IMG/VR virus record: IMGVR_UViG_3300042154_002579
Span: 1 to 42,723 of that record
Source: a virus
Direction: 5' to 3' (one strand)
Length of the DNA: 42,723 nucleotides
The notes beneath the pieces were generated by a model, which saw only the letters and a list, made by a program, of their open reading frames with translations, had not been told where the DNA came from and did not search any database. Positions 27,547-35,925 of the stretch are shown one piece after another. Each line of letters opens with the position of its first letter. Position 1 is the first letter of the stretch. The position numbers were made by a program, and so were the translations under genes.

Positions 27547-27707
27547 GCGGGATCACCTTACGATCCCCCCTCTCTGGCCGCAGGGTAAGTGGTCTGGGCT
27601 GGCCCGACAAAGTGACGGACGCGGGCACCGTCGAAACGCAGAGGACTCCCTCCTGCTTTTGGCTTTTGAACAGCGCGTCCGCGCACTTACTAGGAGGGCC
27701 GTAGGCC
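27547..27707 (+). promoter_or_regulatory. 161-base leader of the coat gene
   Basis: The only sizable gap among tightly packed virion genes. It contains GGGATC/GATCCC around a seven-base loop just after the scaffold stop, then a second hairpin (GTC-T-GGG, loop CTGG, CCC-GAC) and ends with AGGAGG ten bases before the coat ATG. Suggests an RNA structure or processing site that raises coat synthesis. No clear sigma70 promoter was found. Confidence 0.5.
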
Positions 27708-28919
27708 ATGTCGAATACAATTCTTACAATTAACATGATTACCCGTGAGGCCGTTCGCCTCTGGGTCAATACCAACTCGTTCCTGCAGCATATCGACACG
27801 CAGTATGACGATCAGTTCGCCATTACCGGCGCGAAGATCGGCCAGAGCCTGCGTATCCGCCTGCCGAACGACTACACCGTTCGCACGGGTCCGGTCGCGC
27901 AGATTCAGGATACGGCGGAAACCAGCACCACGCTGACGCTCGCCACCCAGAAGGGCGTTGACGTGTCGTTCAACTCTGCCGAGCGCACGATGTCCTTGGA
28001 CGATTACTCCAAGCGCATTCTTGCTCCGGCGGTGAACAATCTGGTCGGCGCGGTTGCGGCGGACGTTATGTCTGGCGTTGAAGGCGGCGTTTCGAACCTT
28101 GTTGGCAACTTTGACGCTGCTGGCAATCTGCTGCGTCCGACGCTCGACACTTGGCTGCAGGCTAAGGCGCTGTTGTCCTTGCGTTCGGCCCCCACGGATA
28201 ACCGCAAGTTCATTCTTGATCCGGTTTCCATGGCCCGCACGGTGCAGAACCTGTCCGGTCTTCTCAATCCTGCGACGGAAATCTCCGAGCAGTATCGCAA
28301 GGGTGAAGTTTATAACGCGATTGGCTTCGACTGGTTCGAAGATCAGACCGTTATTAAGCACACGACTGGCACGTATGTCGCTGGTGTTTCTCCGACCGTC
28401 AACGGTGCGAACCAGACGGGCACGAGCATCAACATCACGATTGGCGCTTCGTCGTTCACCGTTGGCGACATCATCACCTTTGCTGGCGTGAACGCGGTCA
28501 ACCGCATCACCAAGGTTTCGACGGGTGAACTGCAGCAGTTCGTTGTGACGAGCTACGCTGGCGGTGTGCTGGGTATCTATCCGGCTATCGTTCCGCCGTC
28601 CGGTGGTAATCCGGTTCAGTATCAGACGGTTACTGCTTCGCCTGCGAACGGCGCGCAGATCAACAGCCTGACGCTGACGGGCACGGTTTATCGCAAGAAC
28701 CTTGCGTTTATTCCCGATGCCGTCACGATGGCGACCGCCGATCTGGAAATGCCGAAGAACATGCAGGAAGTCGCTCGTGAGCGTATGGACGGCGTGTCTC
28801 TCCGTATGGTCACTGGCTTCGACATTAAGTCGGATCAGTTCATCACCCGTCTGGACGTTCTTTACGGTTATCTCTGGGTTCGCCCGGAGTGGGCCGTGGT
28901 TGTCGCGGACATCATCTAA
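27708..28919 (+). CDS. Major capsid (coat) protein, P22 gp5 type, 403 aa
   Basis: Main shell subunit with the HK97 fold plus an inserted domain. P22-coat marks: an N-terminal MITREAVRLWVNTNSFLQHI, DDQFAITGAKIGQSLRIRLPNDYTVRTG (33-60), a helix EYSK-like SLDDYSKRILAPAVNNLV, and the C-terminal DMEMPKNM-like stretch (DLEMPKNMQEVARERMDGVSL) ending LDVLYGYLWVRPEWAVVV. The central segment (about 225-330) corresponds to the P22 inserted domain. Length is near P22 gp5 (430). Ends in a strong hairpin terminator, giving its own mRNA 3' end. Confidence 0.93.
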   Translation: MSNTILTINMITREAVRLWVNTNSFLQHIDTQYDDQFAITGAKIGQSLRIRLPNDYTVRTGPVAQIQDTAETSTTLTLATQKGVDVSFNSAERTMSLDDYSKRILAPAVNNLVGAVAADVMSGVEGGVSNLVGNFDAAGNLLRPTLDTWLQAKALLSLRSAPTDNRKFILDPVSMARTVQNLSGLLNPATEISEQYRKGEVYNAIGFDWFEDQTVIKHTTGTYVAGVSPTVNGANQTGTSINITIGASSFTVGDIITFAGVNAVNRITKVSTGELQQFVVTSYAGGVLGIYPAIVPPSGGNPVQYQTVTASPANGAQINSLTLTGTVYRKNLAFIPDAVTMATADLEMPKNMQEVARERMDGVSLRMVTGFDIKSDQFITRLDVLYGYLWVRPEWAVVVADII

Positions 28920-28928
28920 TCGCAAAAA

Positions 28929-28956
28929 GCTGGGGGCTTCGGCCCCCGGCATCTTT
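28929..28956 (+). terminator. Terminator after the coat gene (UUCG loop)
   Basis: GGGGGC (28932-28937), TTCG, GCCCCC (28942-28947), extended by C-G and G-C pairs around one T-G, then ATCTTT. Very stable but with a short T-run: likely partial termination that leaves coat mRNA abundant and lets some polymerase through. Confidence 0.85.
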
Positions 28957-28969
28957 AAGGAGCATGGAA

Positions 28970-29296
28970 ATGGCTAAAACAAGACAGCAGTATCTCGGTG
29001 TTTACGAGAATATGGATTTCCCTGATTATAAGTTTGAGGAATATCCGAAAGTTGTTGGTTATCGGGACGAGAAAAAGACGATCCCGATTATTGTTGGGAA
29101 CGCGAAAGAGGAAGTGGAATTTATCACCACTGGTTCTCCGGGCGCGCATATTTCCCGAGAAGATGAACTTCAGGCTGAACTTGATCGTAAGGCTATGGAG
29201 TTGGAAGTTGCGAAAAAGCAACTTGCGGAACTCAAGGCAGGACAGGAAAAGGCGAAAGCATCTTTGCCGCTCCCTGCTGGTAAAAAAGAAGGTTAA
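28970..29296 (+). CDS. Unknown virion-region protein, 108 aa
   Basis: Start at the second ATG (28970), with AAGGAG seven bases upstream; the ATG at 28964 is too close. Residues 1-60 are beta-rich with many charged residues (QQYLGVYENMDFPDYKFEEYPKVVGY), residues 65-100 a coiled coil (EDELQAELDRKAMELEVAKKQLAEL). Lies directly after the coat gene, where minor capsid or decoration proteins often are. Not recognised. Confidence 0.7.
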   Translation: MAKTRQQYLGVYENMDFPDYKFEEYPKVVGYRDEKKTIPIIVGNAKEEVEFITTGSPGAHISREDELQAELDRKAMELEVAKKQLAELKAGQEKAKASLPLPAGKKEG

Positions 29297-29301
29297 GAAG
29301 T

Positions 29302-29333
29302 TTGGTGGTTTGAAATATAACCACCAACTTTTT
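29302..29333 (+). terminator. Rho-independent terminator
   Basis: TTGGTGGTT (29302-29310) pairs with AACCACCAA (29319-29327) over an eight-base loop, then C and TTTTT (29329-29333). Second terminator within 400 bases after the coat gene. Confidence 0.85.
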
Positions 29334-29348
29334 GTATAAGGCGAGACG

Positions 29349-29603
29349 ATGGGATCGAAAGTTTCAAGACAACAGTTTCTTGCGGCAGCGGCTGCAAACG
29401 GAAACGCTGAGACTTTCTTTCAAGCCGTGTCTGCGGATAAAGCCAATCCGAATTGGATACAATACAATTCTGCGGTTTGCATCAGCAACACGGACTCTCT
29501 TGCAAGTCTGTATCAAGTTCTATTCGGACTTGATGACATGAACATGATAGAATTTTTCCAGCAAGCTGCGAAGTTGCCTGGTGGAAATAAAAGCTGCAAT
29601 TAA
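29349..29603 (+). CDS. Stand-alone paralogue of the gp4-like N-domain, 84 aa
   Basis: MGSKVSRQQFLAAAAANGNA then ETFFQAVSADKANPNWIQYN. It aligns without gaps to residues 1-80 of the 31932 product, about 38 of 80 positions identical by hand count (VSRQQF, FQAVSADKA-P-W-Q-N, A-C, TD-LA-L). Helical, no membrane part. As the partner domain is fused to a tail accessory protein, this one probably also sits at the head-tail junction or competes for the same site. No known family recognised. Confidence 0.75.
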   Translation: MGSKVSRQQFLAAAAANGNAETFFQAVSADKANPNWIQYNSAVCISNTDSLASLYQVLFGLDDMNMIEFFQQAAKLPGGNKSCN

Positions 29604-29615
29604 AGGATTGGTGAA

Positions 29616-31916
29616 ATGGTCGCTCCGACGCAGATCAGTTTAGGCATAGATCAGGCCACGCAGCAGATTTATCTGAATACTGCGGGGGTTTGGAACCCTA
29701 TTGAACTGCCTGTTGGCGTTGCGCTGTTTGCCGATCTAGCTGCTTTGCCCCCAGTGTCGGGTGAAGTCGTGACTGTGGCAGGATATAATGTTGTCGGTGA
29801 TGGCGGAGGCGGGCAATTTTATGGCGTGACGGGAGCGCCTGCTGGCACTTATGTCGATAATGGCGGCACAATCATTTTACCGACTGGTGGTGATGGATCG
29901 GCAGCATGGTTGCGAGTGTATGACGGTAATTTGAATGTTAAGTGGTTTGGAGCAGTTGGTGATGGAGTTGCCGATGATGCAGCTGCCATTCAACTTGCTG
30001 TAGATGCGTTGCCTACTGACGGGACATTAGAATTTCCGCAAGGAACTTATGTCCTAACTTCTTCTAGCACTACAACGTCTGCGGTTGTGTTTGCGGGAAA
30101 ATCAGGAATTACGCTTCTAGGTTACGGAGCGACTATCAAAGGAACTGCGACTCGAGTTAAGTCGTATTTTGATTTTTCGTCCACCAGCGGTGTGAAAATT
30201 TTTGGTTTCAACTTTGATATGATGTTTGGAACTTTGGCGCAGTATTTTGGCGCTGATTATCCGACAAATTACAATGTTGCGGTTTATACTGCTACATCTG
30301 CGACAAACATTGAAGTGTATTACTGCTCTTTTGAAAATCTTTATACAAATGCGGTGTATTGTTATAGTGCTGCTGGATCGCTGATTGTCGATCATTGCCA
30401 GTTTACGTCACCTGCACAAGATCAGGGATATAACTGTCAGCACATTCAAGCGGTGACGTGGCAGAATATAAATGTCACTAACAGCACTTTCTTGAACACC
30501 CCGTTTCCGACTGCATCTGTCGGGGTGCCATCTATCTTGTTAGCAGCTATCACTGGCGAAGTGTTGGTTGCGGATAACAATATAGATCACTCTGGTCGTG
30601 ATAATACTTTTAGTCATCGACTTGGAGCTATCGACTTTTATCAGAGTGTGCCGAAATTCACCGTTCGTAATAATGTTGTTACGAATTGCGCTGAATCCAT
30701 CATGCGAATTGACTCAGTGAAAGAAGGTCGTATTGACGGCAATTATTTCACAATCGCTGGAAATGCTACGCTTAGTTATAACGGCATTTACTTGCAAGGT
30801 TATTATGCAGGTTCTTGCGAAAATATTGTCATTTGTAACAATGTGCTCGAAGACCCCTTTAATCGCCTTGGGGTTGGAATTTCTGTGCTTGCTTATAACT
30901 GGCAGCAACCTTCGAAAAATATCGAAATTTATTCGAATGTGATTAGCGGAGTTGATACTGCCTTTTTGGTGTATAATGCTTTCCAGAATATTGCATTCCG
31001 AAATAATAATGTGTTCGGGTTCAACAGTCGTATTACTGTTGGAATGACTTATACGCCTCCAGATACTGTATATGGGGTTGGTAATGAAGCCACGGGAGCC
31101 ATGGAAAATCTCGTAATCGAAGGAAACTCTGTGAATGGGGCTGCTTCGATAAACGTAAATCAAGTTGGTTTTCAGGGATATGCTTCTACGCCATATTCGC
31201 AGACTGGCGCTGTTGCCGTCACGATTGACGCACCGTATCAGACTTTTGTGGTTGGCAGTTCTGTGGCTCTTAGATTTTTCAAAACAAGCGGCCCTGATCC
31301 GGTGCCGGTGAGTGGCACATATGTGGTGGCAAGCATGATTGATGCCGGTTTGGCAACTGCCGCTTTTACTGTTACATCTGGATTGGCTGGGACTTCTGCG
31401 GGTGTTGTGGATGTTGGTTTTCGTGGAACTATAAATGATATATCTGTTAAAAATAACAGAATTATCGGAACAGGTTTAGTAGGATCAATAGGTGTGTATA
31501 TTGACGGGCTGGGGCCAACTGTAACCGCATTCGCATATCTTGAAGGCAACAAAACTATCAATCTTTATACTCATTATTTTGTGCGAAATACTTATCGCAC
31601 AGATTTATTCCACAATGCAGCTGGCGGTTCCTTCACTAATTATTTTTATGATGGTGGCGGAAATAATTATGTGCAACGAAGATTTAATTCTGTTTCGCAG
31701 GAAAGACGGCAGGGCACAGCAGTTCTTGTTGCAGGCACTTGCACTGTTATAACTGCTGAAATTTTAGCGGGCGATACGGTGATTGTTTCCAGAGGCACGG
31801 CTGGCGGCGTGTTAGGCAACTTGTCGGTTAGCAATATTGTGGCTGGAACTTCTTTCGACATTGATTCCAGCAGCGCCACAGATACTTCGACTGTTTTTTG
31901 GGAAATTGTGCATTAA
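29616..31916 (+). CDS. Tailspike, pectate-lyase-like beta-helix, 766 aa
   Basis: N-terminal 60 residues (TQISLGIDQATQQIYLNTAGVWNPIELP) form a small head, then VVGDGGGGQFYGVTGAPAG adaptor, then VKWFGAVGDGVADDAAAIQLAVDALPTDGTLEFPQGTYVL, the classical start of Pectate_lyase_3 beta-helices. The helix runs to about 660 with N-N/V-T-N ladders; the final part (ILAGDTVIVSRGTAGGVLGN) is a beta-rich end domain. Expected to bind or cleave surface polysaccharide. It lies between coat and tail accessory genes, an uncommon place. Lacks the docking domain of the 18277 spike. Confidence 0.85.
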   Translation: MVAPTQISLGIDQATQQIYLNTAGVWNPIELPVGVALFADLAALPPVSGEVVTVAGYNVVGDGGGGQFYGVTGAPAGTYVDNGGTIILPTGGDGSAAWLRVYDGNLNVKWFGAVGDGVADDAAAIQLAVDALPTDGTLEFPQGTYVLTSSSTTTSAVVFAGKSGITLLGYGATIKGTATRVKSYFDFSSTSGVKIFGFNFDMMFGTLAQYFGADYPTNYNVAVYTATSATNIEVYYCSFENLYTNAVYCYSAAGSLIVDHCQFTSPAQDQGYNCQHIQAVTWQNINVTNSTFLNTPFPTASVGVPSILLAAITGEVLVADNNIDHSGRDNTFSHRLGAIDFYQSVPKFTVRNNVVTNCAESIMRIDSVKEGRIDGNYFTIAGNATLSYNGIYLQGYYAGSCENIVICNNVLEDPFNRLGVGISVLAYNWQQPSKNIEIYSNVISGVDTAFLVYNAFQNIAFRNNNVFGFNSRITVGMTYTPPDTVYGVGNEATGAMENLVIEGNSVNGAASINVNQVGFQGYASTPYSQTGAVAVTIDAPYQTFVVGSSVALRFFKTSGPDPVPVSGTYVVASMIDAGLATAAFTVTSGLAGTSAGVVDVGFRGTINDISVKNNRIIGTGLVGSIGVYIDGLGPTVTAFAYLEGNKTINLYTHYFVRNTYRTDLFHNAAGGSFTNYFYDGGGNNYVQRRFNSVSQERRQGTAVLVAGTCTVITAEILAGDTVIVSRGTAGGVLGNLSVSNIVAGTSFDIDSSSATDTSTVFWEIVH

Positions 31917-31931
31917 GCGCAGGGGTAAAAC

Positions 31932-32933
31932 ATGGCAGTAACAGTTTCACGTCAGCAATTTTTCGAGGCTGTTGCTCAACAGGCGAGCCTTGAAATTTTG
32001 TTTCAAGCGGTTTCGGCGGATAAAGCTGACCCGTCGTGGGTGCAGTTTAACGCTGCGACTTGCGTTGCAGAAACAGATGCTTTGGCGTTGCTGGCGCAGA
32101 CGACTTTTGGATGGACGGCTGCGCAGCTTACCGCTTGCTTTGCCTTGGCTGAAACTCTGCCGGGATCGACAAGTTGCTGTGGCGCGACTGTCCCTACGCC
32201 TTTTTCGTCTTACACAGCTTTGGACATTATCAATCTGGCGTATAAAGACGCTGGTGTGCTCGGCGTTGGTCAGACGCTTTTGGCTGAAGACGTGAACGAC
32301 GCGCTTATCCGCCTCAACATGATGATCGCACAGTGGCGTATGAAACGCTGGCTGATCTGGCATCTTGTCGATAAAAGCGTGGTGAGCACGGGAGCGCAGA
32401 GTTACACTGTCGGTCCTGGCTGCGATATTGATGTGTCGGTTCGCCCGGATAAACTTGAAACTGCGTATTTCCGCATGTTGGCGGGCTCGAACAATTCACA
32501 AAACGTGGATTACCCGCTTCAAATTTTGTTCTCATACGAGGACTACGCGAGGATCACGCTGAAAAGTCTGGTGTCGTTTTCGCAATGTATCTTTTATGAC
32601 TCCGCGTGGCCGGTTGGGCGCATTTATCCTTGGCCGCTTCCGCAGGCAAACCTTTACGAAGTCCATATCGTGCTCAAAGACGTGTTGAGCATGTTTGATA
32701 ATTTGACTTCGTTGTATGTGTTTCCGCCGGAATATCTCGCTGCGATCCATTACAATCTTGTGATACGGACGCGCGCCGCTTATCGCCTGCCGCCTGACCA
32801 AACGTATGAAGGGTTAGCTGCAGATGCGCTCCAAACAATTCGGTCTGCGAATGCGCAGATACCGAGCCTTGTGATGCCGGATAACTTGGTCCGTCCGGGC
32901 GTCTATAATATTTACTCGGACCAGACGAGGTAA
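31932..32933 (+). CDS. P22 gp4-like tail accessory factor with extra N-domain, 333 aa
   Basis: gp4 closes the portal after packaging and starts tail assembly. The gp4-like part begins about residue 94 (YTALDIINLAYKDAGVLGVGQTLLAEDVNDALIRLNMMIAQWRM) and runs to the end (LPPDQTYEGLAADALQTIRSAN). P22 gp4 is 166 residues, so both the core and the 90-residue front are longer here. The front is paralogous to the 29349 protein. SCC at 81-83 marks the linker. ATG at 31932 after AGGGG. Confidence 0.87.
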   Translation: MAVTVSRQQFFEAVAQQASLEILFQAVSADKADPSWVQFNAATCVAETDALALLAQTTFGWTAAQLTACFALAETLPGSTSCCGATVPTPFSSYTALDIINLAYKDAGVLGVGQTLLAEDVNDALIRLNMMIAQWRMKRWLIWHLVDKSVVSTGAQSYTVGPGCDIDVSVRPDKLETAYFRMLAGSNNSQNVDYPLQILFSYEDYARITLKSLVSFSQCIFYDSAWPVGRIYPWPLPQANLYEVHIVLKDVLSMFDNLTSLYVFPPEYLAAIHYNLVIRTRAAYRLPPDQTYEGLAADALQTIRSANAQIPSLVMPDNLVRPGVYNIYSDQTR

Positions 32934-32937
32934 TATC

Positions 32938-33333
32938 ATGGCTATCCCGAATCGTTTTCAGTCTGGTTTTCGTCTTGAAGATGGTGATGCGATTAACAAA
33001 GCGTTGGCTACTCCGCAGTGGCAGACGAATTATGGTATCACTGCTTTGGCTGGCGGTGCGCGTAATTCTTCTACACCTGTTCTGGTGCTCGGTGCGAATA
33101 CGGTTACGACTGTTGCGACGGCGGCTGACAGCGTTGTTCTTCCGGTAGCGGTTGCAGGCAGCGTTGTGTGGCTTCGTAACGCTGACGCTGCGGACGCTGT
33201 GCAGGTGTTTGCCAATGGTTCGGACACGATCAACGGCACGGCGGGCGCGACTGGTATCAGCGTTGCGAATAGCAAAACTGTGCTGTTTGTCGCCGCTACG
33301 AACAACGTGTGGTTCTCGCTGCTTACCGCGTAA
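32938..33333 (+). CDS. Stand-alone docking-domain protein, 131 aa
   Basis: The whole protein equals the N-terminal domain of the 13399 and 18277 products: FRLEDGDAINKALATPQW near the start and VFANGSDTINGTAGATGI near residue 100, ending FVAATNNVWFSLLTA. Beta-rich. Placed between the gp4-like and gp10-like genes, so it is likely a structural part of the tail hub, and the fibre copies may use the same fold to attach. Identity is by hand alignment. Confidence 0.75.
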   Translation: MAIPNRFQSGFRLEDGDAINKALATPQWQTNYGITALAGGARNSSTPVLVLGANTVTTVATAADSVVLPVAVAGSVVWLRNADAADAVQVFANGSDTINGTAGATGISVANSKTVLFVAATNNVWFSLLTA

Positions 33334-33342
33334 GGGTTTAAG

Positions 33343-34758
33343 ATGCCTCAGATTCAGTTAGTTCAAGGTGCGTATGAAGCGCGAAGCGTTATCGCTAACG
33401 CCCAGCGTTGCATAAACTTATACCCGGAACTAAACACGAAGGACGCTGAGGTTCCTTATACGCATTACTGCACTCCAGGGCTGGTGACGCTTACGCAAGG
33501 AAATGTTGCGGAAGTGCGCCAGCTCTATACAGCAAGCAATGGTTTGCTTTTTGCGGTCATCGGTGACACTGTTTATTATGTGCCGGATAGTTTTGTGTTG
33601 CAGCCTTTGGGCAACATCGCTACGCAGTCTGGCCAAGTCAGCATGTATGATAATAAGATCACGCTGATTGTTCTGGATGGTTCGCTTTTTGGCTGGAGTG
33701 TGGATTTGGGCACTCTGGCATTTGCGCCGTTTAGCCCTGCGGAATTTCTAGGCGGAAATCAAATCCGCTACATCGACACGTTCCTTGTGTCGAGCACACA
33801 GAATGGTAACATTCAGTCGAGCAACTCTGGGTTGGAAACTTATCCGGCCCTTGGCTACGCCACGATCTCTGGCGATGCGGACCAGTTGCAAATTATTGAC
33901 GTGGTGCATAAAGAAATCTGGGCTTTCGGTCGGCGGACTACGGAAGTCTGGAGTAATGTCGGGACTTACCCATTTCCTTTTGCTCCGATCCCCGGTGTGT
34001 TTTTGCAGCATGGAATTGCTGCGCAACGGTCGCTGGCGAAATGGGGCCTGAATATTTTCTTCTTGTCGCAGGATAATAACGGCGAAGCGTTGGTGATGAT
34101 GGGCACAGCTTACAAGGCTGACATCATCTCGACTCCTGCGATCAGCGATGCCATCGGTGGATACGAAACGATCAGTGATGCGATCGGTTTCACGTATCAG
34201 CAAGGGTCGCACATTTTCTATGTGCTGACTTTCCCCTCTGCCGATCATACTTGGGTTTACGATTTGTCCACGCAGCTTTGGCATGAGCGGGCCTGGCTCG
34301 ACAACAACGGGGCGTTGCATCGTCACCGGGCGAACTGCGTTGCGTTTGCTTACGGCAAAACGATCTGCGGCGATTGGCAAAACGGAAAACTCTACAACTG
34401 GGACCTGCACACCTATACAGACGACGGCGCGGCGATTTTGAAGTTGCGGTCTTTCCCGCACATTGTCAGCAGTCTGGATCGTATTAGCTATCGACAATTC
34501 ATGGCCGATATTGAAGTCGGCACGGAGCCGATCCCCGGCATCAATCCGCAATTAACGCTGCGTTGGAGCGATGATCGTGGAGTGACGTTTGGAAATGGTG
34601 TGCATCAGTCTTTGGGCAAAGGCGGTCAATACAAGGCAATCCCATCTTGGAACAGATTAGGGTTCGCCCGTGACCGCGTATTTGAATTATCATGGACTGC
34701 CGCTTGCGCCTCGGCGTTAAATGGTGCATTCATTGATGTTGAGAAGATGGAGACGTAA
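33343..34758 (+). CDS. P22 gp10-like packaged-DNA stabilisation / tail hub protein, 471 aa
   Basis: gp10 forms the ring below gp4 in the P22 tail. Length matches P22 gp10 (472). Opening QLVQGAYEARSVIANAQRCINLYPELN is the family's signature (S-x-x-A-x-Q-x-x-I-N-x-Y-P-E). The rest is repeated beta-blades (TSNGLLFAVIGDTVYYV, HKEIWAFGRRTTEVWSN, HTWVYDLSTQLWHER), a propeller-like fold. Follows gp4 as in P22. Confidence 0.92.
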   Translation: MPQIQLVQGAYEARSVIANAQRCINLYPELNTKDAEVPYTHYCTPGLVTLTQGNVAEVRQLYTASNGLLFAVIGDTVYYVPDSFVLQPLGNIATQSGQVSMYDNKITLIVLDGSLFGWSVDLGTLAFAPFSPAEFLGGNQIRYIDTFLVSSTQNGNIQSSNSGLETYPALGYATISGDADQLQIIDVVHKEIWAFGRRTTEVWSNVGTYPFPFAPIPGVFLQHGIAAQRSLAKWGLNIFFLSQDNNGEALVMMGTAYKADIISTPAISDAIGGYETISDAIGFTYQQGSHIFYVLTFPSADHTWVYDLSTQLWHERAWLDNNGALHRHRANCVAFAYGKTICGDWQNGKLYNWDLHTYTDDGAAILKLRSFPHIVSSLDRISYRQFMADIEVGTEPIPGINPQLTLRWSDDRGVTFGNGVHQSLGKGGQYKAIPSWNRLGFARDRVFELSWTAACASALNGAFIDVEKMET

Positions 34759-35010
34759 ATGCTACGTGCTCTCGTCCCTAACTCTTTGAAAAACTTAATT
34801 CAGCCGGACGGATCAATTTCGCGCCAGTTGCAGTTGCTTCTTTCCGCACTTGTTCAAAACACTGTGCCGACGACGCAAGATGCAACCACTGGAGCGCCCT
34901 TGGCGGGGGCGGTATTGCTGCCCGACGCCGCGCTTATTCCGAATGGCTGGACACAGATCGACACAATCGTGATAGGTGCTAACACCTACAAAGTAATCAC
35001 GCTGGTTTAG
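34759..35010 (+). CDS. Small unknown tail-region protein, 83 aa
   Basis: ATG follows the gp10-like TAA directly. MLRALVPNSLKNLIQPDGSISRQLQLLLSALVQNT is helical; the C-terminal half is beta-rich (WTQIDTIVIGANTYKVITLV). It occupies the P22 gp26/gp14 position but is far shorter than gp26 (233) and shows no needle-like heptads. Not identified. Confidence 0.7.
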   Translation: MLRALVPNSLKNLIQPDGSISRQLQLLLSALVQNTVPTTQDATTGAPLAGAVLLPDAALIPNGWTQIDTIVIGANTYKVITLV

Positions 35011-35019
35011 GAGAGTATT

Positions 35020-35907
35020 ATGGACCCTTTGACTATGGGACTTTTGTATGGAGGGGGATCGTTACTCTCCGGTGTTGGCGGAATGTTGGGCTCGCAGACG
35101 CAGGCTAATGCAGCGCGATCTGCCGGTCAGATGGGATGGCTCGGCTCGGTTCTAGCAGCAAATGCTGCGGAAACTGGTTATGGCCGTGCAAAAGAAGCAC
35201 TTTCTCCATATGCGATTGCCGGTTCTAAGTCCCTTGGCATCCTTACCGATGCTTTAACTGGCACAGGCGCGTTAAAAGCTGGTATCGGTGGTGGCGGCAA
35301 CACTTTAATGTCCACCTTTGCTCCGACTCAGCAGCAGTTGGAAGGAACTCCGGGTTATCAGTGGGCTCGGGAACAGGCGCTTGGCGGTATGGCGAATACT
35401 GGCGCAGCGCGTGGGATGGGGCTTTCCGGTAATGTCATTCAGGACATTGGAAAAACTGCCACGGGTCTAGCATCTCAGACTTTTCAGCAGCAGCTTCAAA
35501 ATTACATGCTGCAAAATCAGCAAGCCTTTAACATGCTGTTTGATCCGGCAAAAATGGGCCTGGGCGCTGCTGGTAGTATTGCAAATGCCGCGACAGGAGC
35601 GGCTGGACAAATTGGTAGTGCAGCTATGGGTGCAGGCAATGCACTGGGTCAAAGCATTTATAATGCTGGCACATCGCTTGGTGCAGGAACAAATGCTCTC
35701 TTTGGCGCGGCGGGATCGGCAATGCAGGTGCCTTATTTGGCATCTCTTTATTCAAAGCGTAATGATCCCTCTCCTGCTGCCAGCAGCAGTTCCACATTTA
35801 CACAAATGCTGCCTGACTTTTTGCGATATGGTTTCGGGAGTAGCGGTAATTTACCGTCAAATGTAGTAGGCGGCCTGGGTGATCGCCCAATCCCGACTTA
35901 CTACTAA
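35020..35907 (+). CDS. Ejection protein candidate (gp7 position), 295 aa
   Basis: Gly/Ala-rich helical protein: LLYGGGSLLSGVGGMLGSQTQANA, a block ALSPYAIAGSKSLGILTDALTGTG, then STFAPTQQQLEGTPGYQWAREQALGGMANTGAARGMGLSGNVIQDIGK, which is a frequent phage DNA-injection-protein motif. Long amphipathic Ala/Gly helices suit membrane passage on entry. Larger than P22 gp7 (229) but in its place and with the same composition. AGGAGAG before the ATG. Confidence 0.78.
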   Translation: MDPLTMGLLYGGGSLLSGVGGMLGSQTQANAARSAGQMGWLGSVLAANAAETGYGRAKEALSPYAIAGSKSLGILTDALTGTGALKAGIGGGGNTLMSTFAPTQQQLEGTPGYQWAREQALGGMANTGAARGMGLSGNVIQDIGKTATGLASQTFQQQLQNYMLQNQQAFNMLFDPAKMGLGAAGSIANAATGAAGQIGSAAMGAGNALGQSIYNAGTSLGAGTNALFGAAGSAMQVPYLASLYSKRNDPSPAASSSSTFTQMLPDFLRYGFGSSGNLPSNVVGGLGDRPIPTYY

Positions 35908-35925
35908 GAAGGTTTGGAGAATAAG

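Noticed and set aside
27690-28952. 420-aa minus-strand open frame opposite the coat gene
   Set aside because: Exact antisense shadow of a clear coat gene; Arg/Asn-rich low-grade composition and no ribosome site. Open only because of the coat gene's codon bias.
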